A stretch of DNA of 64,000 bases, taken from Nocardia vulneris (GTDB taxonomy: Bacteria > Actinomycetota > Actinomycetes > Mycobacteriales > Mycobacteriaceae). The stretch covers positions 124,001 to 188,000 of the forward strand of contig NZ_BDCI01000036.1 in assembly GCF_001613425.1 (NCBI RefSeq). Reading direction: 5' to 3'. Below the pieces are notes generated by a model that saw nothing but the letters and a program-made list of their open reading frames with translations, had not been told where the DNA came from and did not search any database. Positions 59,196 through 64,000 of the stretch are shown here, one piece after another (position 1 is the stretch's first letter; each line of letters begins with the position of its first letter). The position numbers were made by a program, and so were the translations under genes.

Positions 59196-59498
59196 ATGAT
59201 GTCTTCGAACAAGATGTCTGCAAGTAGCTCAGGGAGTTCGAGTGGCTCCGGTCCCTCGGGCAGCCGGAGCGGTTCCCGGGCACCGAGTGGTCCGGGCGCG
59301 CAGGGTCAACCCATGCTCGGCGGCACTCAGTTCCTCACGGTCGCCGAGGTGGCGAGCCTGATGCGAGTGTCCAAGATGACGGTGTACCGGCTGGTGCATT
59401 CCGGCGAGCTGCCCGCGGTGCGGGTGGGTCGGTCGTTCCGGGTGCACGCCAAGGCGGTGCACGACTATCTGGAAACGTCTTACTTCGACGCGGGCTGA
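59196..59498 (+). CDS. Excisionase-type HTH DNA-binding protein (Rv0500A-like)
   Basis: A 100-residue protein. A Ser/Gly-rich flexible N-terminal arm (about 40 residues) leads into a MerR/excisionase-like helix-turn-helix (LTVAEVASLMRVSKMTVYRL, then VRVGRSFRVHAKAV). No integrase or phage genes lie nearby, so it is a chromosomal regulator of the BldC/HTH_17 class, not a phage excisionase. GGAGG precedes the ATG by 11 bases. Mycobacteria have the shorter Rv0500A in the same place, before bS22 and galE2. Targets unknown. Confidence 0.85.
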   Translation: MMSSNKMSASSSGSSSGSGPSGSRSGSRAPSGPGAQGQPMLGGTQFLTVAEVASLMRVSKMTVYRLVHSGELPAVRVGRSFRVHAKAVHDYLETSYFDAG

Positions 59499-59753
59499 GA
59501 CGGCTGCGGTCACCCCGACGCAGGCGGTCGCCGGACGCGTTCCGGCGGCGAGAGATCAGGCGGTTTCGAAGGTCGCTGGACGTGCCGGTACGATAGATCC
59601 TCGGTTCGTGTTCGCCCGCCGGTGGCACCGCTTCTGGGTGCCCCGAGGTATCCGGCGGCGCGGGCACTGGGCGTGAGGCTTGCCGAGCGACCGGTCAGTT
59701 GGCGCACGTGAGTAGCGTGCGCGCCGAGTAGAGAGAACGCGAGGAACAACCCT

Positions 59754-59855
59754 ATGGGTTCTGTGATCAAGAAGCGCCGCAAGCGCATGTCGAAGAAGAA
59801 GCACCGCAAGCTGCTTCGCCGCACACGTGTGCAGCGGCGCAAACTCGGCAAGTAA
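59754..59855 (+). CDS. bS22 / AURKAIP1-COX24-type 33-residue ribosomal protein
   Basis: A 33-codon gene encoding a very basic peptide: [19 protein letters not shown] followed by [14 protein letters not shown]. This is the actinobacterial Rv0500B family (AURKAIP1/COX24 domain), whose mycobacterial member was seen as bS22 in small-subunit structures (from memory). GAGGAACAACCCT precedes the ATG. It is too short for length-filtered gene calls, but the sequence is highly characteristic. It is followed by a terminator. Confidence 0.93.
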
Positions 59856-59911
59856 AGCCCGGCGTAGCGACTGCTTGCAGGTCGCTCGAAACGATCTGCG
59901 CGTCAACTGCG

Positions 59912-59943
59912 AGGCCCGTCACCGAAGCGGTGGCGGGCCTTTC
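59912..59943 (+). terminator. Terminator after bS22
   Basis: Arms 59912-59923 (AGGCCCGTCACC) and 59929-59940 (GGTGGCGGGCCT) pair with one mismatch around a GAAGC loop, then TTTCGG. Located 57 bases after the stop. Confidence 0.75.
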
Positions 59944-60065
59944 GGTGTATTTCGGTGATTGAAGTCATCGTTAGAACCTGGTAAATCCCATCGGAACGCA
60001 TAGACGCAGCGGCTACCCTGGGAGCGGGGCAAAAATGAAGTGGGGGCTTGTCAAGGTGGGATGCG

Positions 60066-61145
60066 GTGCCGGTTGGTTCTGACGTTCGGGACGGACACAC
60101 ACCGAAGGTGGTGTTGGTAACCGGTGCGAGCCGCTTTTTCGGCGGCAACGTGGTCGCTCGTCTCGTGCAGGATCCCGGTATCGAACGCATTCTCGCCGTC
60201 GACACCATGACCCCCAGCCGGGAATTGCAGCGCCGCATGGGCCGCGCCGAGTTCGTCCGCGCGGATATCCGAAATCCCTTGATCCGCAAGGTGGTCGACG
60301 GCAGCGCGGTGGACACCGTGGTGCACACCGCGGTGCTGGCCAAGCCGCCCGCCGGCGCGTCGCGTGCGGTGATGAAGGACCTCAACGTGCTCGGCGCCAT
60401 GCAGCTGCTCGCGGTGTGCCAGAAGGCGCCGACGGTGCGCCGGGTGGTGGTGCGTTCCTCGTCCGCGGTGTACGGCTGCAGCGCGAAGGACCCCGCGAAA
60501 TTCGCGGAGGAAATGAGCGCGCGCACGCCGCCGAGCGGTGGCTTCGCCCGCGACATGATCGAAATCGAAGGGTATGTGCGCGGATTGGCCCGGCGCCGGC
60601 CCGATATCGCGACGACAATTCTGCGTTTCGCACCGATCGTCGGGCCGCGCCTGGCCGGGCGGGGTGCGCACTATCTGCGATCCCCGCTCACGCCGACCGT
60701 GTTCGGCCGCGACGCCAGAATGCAACTGGTGCACGAGCAGGACGCGGTCGCCGCGCTGGCGCATGCCGCGCTCGCCGGGCGCGGCGGCACCGTCAACGTG
60801 GCCGGTGACGGCGCGCTGGCGCTGTCACAGGCGGTGCGGCGGGCCGGGCGGATCGAATTCCCGGTGCCGTTCGCGCTGTTCCGCAGCGCGGGGCGGATTC
60901 TGATGGGGCCGGTGATGCGCGAATTCTCCGGCGAGCAGCTCGACTATTTCCATTTCGGTTGTGGCCTGGACACCACCCGGATGCGGGCCGAACTCGGTTT
61001 CGTGCCGCGCTGGACAACGGTGCAGGCCTTCGACGACTTCATCGGGGGCGCAGCGTCGCGACCCGTCATCGACCCCAAGTGGATCGATGCCGCAGAATCC
61101 AGACTGCTCGGCCTGCTCGGGGCCGGTACGGGAGCACAGCAATGA
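60066..61145 (+). CDS. galE2: NAD-dependent epimerase/dehydratase family protein (GalE2/Rv0501-like)
   Basis: A 359-residue extended SDR in the position of galE2 (Rv0501). The Rossmann motif VTGASRFFGG is near the N-terminus, with RADIRNP and VVRSSSAVYG following. The catalytic YxxxK is not present: the aligned segment reads GYVRGLARRR, so Tyr is kept but Lys is not. The name galE2 is positional; UDP-glucose epimerase activity should not be assumed. GTG at 60066 has AAGGTGG upstream; a TTG at 60048 is an alternative. It overlaps the acyltransferase by 4 bp. Confidence 0.8.
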   Translation: MPVGSDVRDGHTPKVVLVTGASRFFGGNVVARLVQDPGIERILAVDTMTPSRELQRRMGRAEFVRADIRNPLIRKVVDGSAVDTVVHTAVLAKPPAGASRAVMKDLNVLGAMQLLAVCQKAPTVRRVVVRSSSAVYGCSAKDPAKFAEEMSARTPPSGGFARDMIEIEGYVRGLARRRPDIATTILRFAPIVGPRLAGRGAHYLRSPLTPTVFGRDARMQLVHEQDAVAALAHAALAGRGGTVNVAGDGALALSQAVRRAGRIEFPVPFALFRSAGRILMGPVMREFSGEQLDYFHFGCGLDTTRMRAELGFVPRWTTVQAFDDFIGGAASRPVIDPKWIDAAESRLLGLLGAGTGAQQ

Positions 61146-62167
61146 ACGACGTAGCGAAAGTCATCCAACTCCACGACATACAGGTCGAGGCCCGGCCGCG
61201 CCCGCCCGCCCGGCGCTGGCCCGAACACCCGCAGGGCGAGGCGCCCGGCCAGGTGACGTCGCTGACCGAGCGGCTCGCCGCCGCCGAACCGCCTGCCCCG
61301 CAATCGCTCTCGGATCTGGTGCGGGGCGCGATCGGCAAGCAGATCGGCAAGACCGCGGAGTTCGCCCGGCGCCGGCTCACCGGCGACTACCAGGTGGACG
61401 AGTTCGGTTTCGACGAGCATCTGCTGGAGTCGGTGTTGCTGCCCGCGCTGCGGCCGATGTCGGAGCTGTGGTTCCGGGCCGAGGTGAGCGGCATGGCCAA
61501 CATTCCGGAGGCGGGTGGCGCGCTGATCGTGGCCAACCACGCCGGCACCGTGCCGCTGGACGGGCTGATGCTGCAATTGGCGATCCACGATCGGCATCCG
61601 AAGCAGCGGGCGCTGCGGCTGCTGGCCGCCGACCTGATCTTCGAGACGCCGGTGCTCGGCTCGCTGGCCAGGAAGGCCGGGCACACGCTGGCCTGCCGGG
61701 AGGACGCCGAAAGGCTGCTCCGCGCAGGCGAATTGACCGGCGTCTTCCCCGAGGGCTTCAAGGGCGTCGGCAAGCAATACGCCGACCGCTACAAGCTGCA
61801 GCGGTTCGGCCGTGGCGGTTTCGTGGCCGCGGCGGTGCGCACCGGTGTGCCGATCATCCCGTGCTCCATCGTCGGCTCCGAGGAGATCTACCCGAAGCTG
61901 GCCGACATCAAGCCGCTGGCCCGGCTGCTCGGTTTGCCGTATTTCCCGGTGACGCCGCTGTTTCCGCACCTCGGCCCGCTCGGCGCGCTACCGCTGCCGT
62001 CGAAGTGGTACATCGAATTCGGCACACCCATCCCGACCACCGGCTACGAGCCGGAGGCGGCCGACGACCCGATGACCATGTTCGAGGTCACCGACCAGGT
62101 GCGCGAGACCATCCAGTCGACGCTGTACAAACTGCTCACCAAGCGCCGCAACCCGTTCACCGGGTAG
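61142..62167 (+). CDS. PlsC-like acyltransferase (Rv0502-like)
   Basis: A 341-residue acyltransferase. An N-terminal disordered region (about 1-70) precedes the PlsC domain. The His/Asp motif is NHAGTVPLD and the second block is FPEGFKGVGK, both as in the Rv0502/DGAT-like subgroup rather than the classical NHxxxxD glycerol-phosphate enzymes. It likely acylates a lipid at the membrane. ATG overlaps the epimerase-like stop by 4 bp, so the two may act in one lipid or glycolipid step. The order is that of Rv0501-Rv0502. Confidence 0.88.
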   Translation: MNDVAKVIQLHDIQVEARPRPPARRWPEHPQGEAPGQVTSLTERLAAAEPPAPQSLSDLVRGAIGKQIGKTAEFARRRLTGDYQVDEFGFDEHLLESVLLPALRPMSELWFRAEVSGMANIPEAGGALIVANHAGTVPLDGLMLQLAIHDRHPKQRALRLLAADLIFETPVLGSLARKAGHTLACREDAERLLRAGELTGVFPEGFKGVGKQYADRYKLQRFGRGGFVAAAVRTGVPIIPCSIVGSEEIYPKLADIKPLARLLGLPYFPVTPLFPHLGPLGALPLPSKWYIEFGTPIPTTGYEPEAADDPMTMFEVTDQVRETIQSTLYKLLTKRRNPFTG

Positions 62168-62291
62168 CGACGGGCGCCGGGTGCGCCGCGCGCTACCCGT
62201 CGTCCCGGCGAACGCCGTGCACCAGTCGGTAAACCCCTCGGCCGCACTGGTTTCCGGCGTTCGCCGGACCGCCGGGTGCGCGGGTGCCGGC

Positions 62292-63320
62292 TCAGTGATC
62301 GCGTTTGCGGGTGACCGCCGCGGCCACCGCGCCACCGGCCGCGCCGAGCGCCAAAGCGGTGGGCACGCCGATCTTCGCGGCCTTGCGGCCGGTGCGGAAA
62401 TCGCGGATCTCCCAGCCCCGGTTCTTTGCGACCTCGCGTAAGTCGGAGTCCGGGTTGATCGCGACCGCGGTGCCGACCAGCGAGAGCATCGGCACGTCGT
62501 TGTGGCTGTCGGAGTAGGCGCTACAGCGCTTGAGGTTCAACCCTTCCCGGATCGCCAGCGTGCGTACCGCGTGCGCCTTGCCGAGTCCGTGCAGGATGTC
62601 GCCGACCAGGCGGCCGGTGAACTTGCCGTCCACGCTCTCGGCCACCGTGCCCAGCGCGCCGGTCAGCCCGAGCCGCTTGGCGATCACCTGGGCCAGCTCG
62701 ACCGGCGTGGCGGTGACCAGCCACACCTGCTGGCCGGCGTCCAGATGCATCTGCGCGAGAGCCCTTGTGCCCGGCCAGATCTTGTCGGCGATGATCTCGT
62801 CGTAGATCTCCTCGCCCAGCTCGGCCAGCTCGGCGGTGGGGCGCCCGGCGATGAACGCCAGCGCCTTCTCCTTGCCGCTGGCCATGTCGGAGCTGTTCTC
62901 CCGCCCGGTGACCCGGAACTTGACCTGCTTCCACGCCACGTCGACCAGGTCGGAGGTCTTGAAGTACTTGCGCGCGGCCAGCCCGCGGGCGAAGTGCACG
63001 ATGGACGCGCCCTGCACCATCGTGTTGTCCACGTCGAAGAACGCCGCCGCGGTCAGGTCGCGCGGCACCTCGGGGCTGGTCGGATCCGGCTCCGCCGCCG
63101 CCAATTCCGCGTCGTGCAGCGAGAGCGCGGCATCGGCGCTCGCCTCACCGGCCAGGTTGGCGCGCAGCTCCTCCTCGCTCGGACCGAACGGACTGCGCGG
63201 AATACGGGCCAGTTGATCCTGCAGACCCTGGCCGATCTCGCCCAGGTTCCAGCGCGCCGGAAACTCGCCGAATCGTCCCGCGATGAATCCGGCCCTTGCC
63301 ACCCTCGATCGTTCCGGCAC
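62292..63320 (-). CDS. serB1: HAD-superfamily phosphatase SerB1-like
   Basis: A 342-residue HAD-IB hydrolase of the SerB1 group (Rv0505c). Motif I FDVDNT gives Asp96 and Asp98, motif II is VTATP, and motif IV is AYSDSHNDVPML. A variable N-terminal arm of 90 residues and a C-terminal Ala/Gly hydrophobic tail (APTALALGAAGGAVAAAV-like) flank the domain. Family members are annotated as phosphoserine phosphatases but several act on other phosphates. A GGAGG box five bases before the GTG at 63320 fixes the start. The mycobacterial genes between Rv0502 and serB1 (cmaA2, Rv0504c) are missing. Confidence 0.88.
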   Translation of the reverse strand: MPERSRVARAGFIAGRFGEFPARWNLGEIGQGLQDQLARIPRSPFGPSEEELRANLAGEASADAALSLHDAELAAAEPDPTSPEVPRDLTAAAFFDVDNTMVQGASIVHFARGLAARKYFKTSDLVDVAWKQVKFRVTGRENSSDMASGKEKALAFIAGRPTAELAELGEEIYDEIIADKIWPGTRALAQMHLDAGQQVWLVTATPVELAQVIAKRLGLTGALGTVAESVDGKFTGRLVGDILHGLGKAHAVRTLAIREGLNLKRCSAYSDSHNDVPMLSLVGTAVAINPDSDLREVAKNRGWEIRDFRTGRKAAKIGVPTALALGAAGGAVAAAVTRKRDH

Positions 63321-63431
63321 CAGTACCTCCGCCCGTCGCGCGAACCACGTCCACAGTAACCGGGGGAGGCGACAGTCAGCGCAGGACCTGGCAGACCGAT
63401 TCGGGTGTGGCGAGGGGATTTAATATCCGCC

Positions 63432-63692
63432 ATGACCAATCCCACACATTCGGTGACCCTGTTGACCAGATCCGGCTGTGGCCTGTGCGTCACCGCGCTC
63501 GACCAGCTGCGCGTGATCTGCGCCGATTTCGGGATCGAGCCGGCGACCGTCGACGTGGACGAGGCGGTGGCCACCGATCCCGGCCTGCGCGCGGAGTTCG
63601 GTGACCGGTTGCCGGTGGTGCTGCTCGACGGTCGTGAGCACAGCTATTTCGACGTCGACGAGGGCCGATTGCGCGCCGACCTGAGCCGCTGA
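63432..63692 (+). CDS. Glutaredoxin-like thioredoxin-fold protein (Rv0508-like)
   Basis: An 86-residue glutaredoxin-like protein. The redox motif is CGLC (Cys16, Cys19) and the cis-Pro lies in RLPVVLLDG. DUF836/Rv0508-type small thioredoxin folds have this layout. Because actinobacteria use mycothiol, its physiological reductant is uncertain. It is followed by a terminator and then the rex promoter, so it precedes a redox regulator. Confidence 0.88.
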   Translation: MTNPTHSVTLLTRSGCGLCVTALDQLRVICADFGIEPATVDVDEAVATDPGLRAEFGDRLPVVLLDGREHSYFDVDEGRLRADLSR

Positions 63693-63711
63693 GGAATAGC
63701 GATGACGGTCC

Positions 63712-63743
63712 TTTTCGGCCGCAGCGCTGGTCGCGGCCGAAAA
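63712..63743 (+). terminator. Terminator after the glutaredoxin-like gene
   Basis: Perfect 11-bp arms TTTTCGGCCGC (63712-63722) and GCGGCCGAAAA (63733-63743) lie 20 bases after the stop. Confidence 0.7.
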
Positions 63744-63763
63744 TGAGGCCAATTTCACCGACT

Positions 63764-63781
63764 TTGTGAAGGGCTGCACAA
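63764..63781. promoter_or_regulatory. Rex operator upstream of rex
   Basis: TTGTG-AAGGGCTG-CACAA is an exact 18-bp match to the TTGTG-N8-CACAA form of Rex operators known in Streptomyces and Firmicutes. It lies 163 bases before the GTG of the next gene. Autoregulation by NADH/NAD+-sensing Rex is expected. Confidence 0.8.
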
Positions 63782-63943
63782 GCGGTTACGGTGGTGGCAC
63801 GCGGACCCGCTCGCCGAGGCTGCGGGCCCACCGCGTACAGACACCCAGCATTGCGACACTTCGACCATGGCACCGGACCGTCCCGGGCCAGAGGTCCAGC
63901 GACGAACCGGAACCCGATCGGGCCGGAACGAGGAGCCGACGAC

Positions 63944-64000
63944 GTGACAGAGCAGCATGAGGCGCCCGGCGGCGTCTCCGGCAGGGCTCTGCAGCGAGGC
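63944..64000 (+). CDS. rex: Probable redox-sensing repressor Rex, N-terminal end (partial)
   Basis: Only 19 codons are in the window (VTEQHEAPGGVSGRALQRG); the gene runs off the right edge. The GTG at 63944 has GAGGAG upstream. The call rests mainly on the perfect Rex operator in its promoter region and on the usual actinobacterial order glutaredoxin-rex-hemA. The visible residues are too few and too variable to prove it. If it is not Rex, it is another gene under Rex control such as hemA. Confidence 0.6.
   Translation, partial: MTEQHEAPGGVSGRALQRG

Noticed and set aside
59196..59498. Prophage excisionase marking an integrated element
   Set aside because: No integrase, attachment repeat or phage gene is nearby and the gene is conserved in place in mycobacteria.

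Overview
The window is high-GC actinobacterial DNA, most likely from the genus Nocardia (order Mycobacteriales). Evidence: the mycothiol gene mshA, an HBHA-type surface protein, an EspG/PPE-like type VII secretion cassette, senX3-regX3, and a gene order that, from memory of the M. tuberculosis H37Rv map, follows Rv0467 to Rv0509 (icl1, fadB2, Rv0472c, Rv0473, Rv0474, hbhA, Rv0476, deoC, murB, the Rv0483 L,D-transpeptidase, Rv0484c, mshA, Rv0487, gpm1, senX3, regX3, Rv0495c, ppx, Rv0497-Rv0499, proC, Rv0500A, Rv0500B, galE2, Rv0502, serB1, Rv0508). The mycobacterial mycolate cyclopropane synthase genes are missing. Lineage-specific blocks sit between conserved segments. I saw no rRNA, tRNA, CRISPR array, insertion sequence or prophage.

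Layout. 1-2.5 kb: end of an allantoin-degradation operon (allantoicase, PuuE), a small secreted protein and a secreted lipase. 3-5.6 kb: isocitrate lyase and FadB2 (C2/fatty-acid use). 5.7-23.8 kb: an 18-kb block absent from the mycobacterial order. It holds a MetE-family protein lacking its zinc ligands, a ZIP transporter, an AI-2E family permease, an alcohol dehydrogenase, an HtrA-like protease, a VKOR/DsbA oxidative-folding pair, a luciferase-like oxidoreductase, PPK2, an EspG/PPE/PE-like cassette, two serine hydrolases flanking a secreted pentapeptide-repeat protein, a trans-acting enoyl reductase-like protein and an ABC1/UbiB kinase. 24-28 kb: TetR, DUF445, the XRE-hbhA operon and DUF2516. 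28-34 kb: hydrolase, purU, acetyltransferase, deoC, a DUF2993 protein, a lone AbiEi-like protein and a methyltransferase. 33.8-43.9 kb: cell-wall and redox core (two DUF2505 genes, murB, L,D-transpeptidase, mscL, mshA, YbjN, ROK kinase, gpmA). 44-50 kb: two tandem secreted CocE-type hydrolases and an HxlR/oxidoreductase divergent pair. 50-64 kb: senX3-regX3, ppx, proC, bS22, galE2-like, acyltransferase, serB1, glutaredoxin-like, and the start of rex behind a perfect Rex-type operator.

Most notable: (1) three copies of a 92-93 bp nested palindrome (4343-4434, 30005-30097, 34425-34516) whose outer arms and 25-nt loop are conserved while the 21-nt inner arms differ between copies yet still pair; (2) a full-length MetE homologue with three of four zinc ligands replaced; (3) a secreted protein of 19 tandem five-residue repeats; (4) a T7SS substrate/chaperone cassette without secretion machinery; (5) operators with shared TAGCACCC cores near the XRE-hbhA operon.
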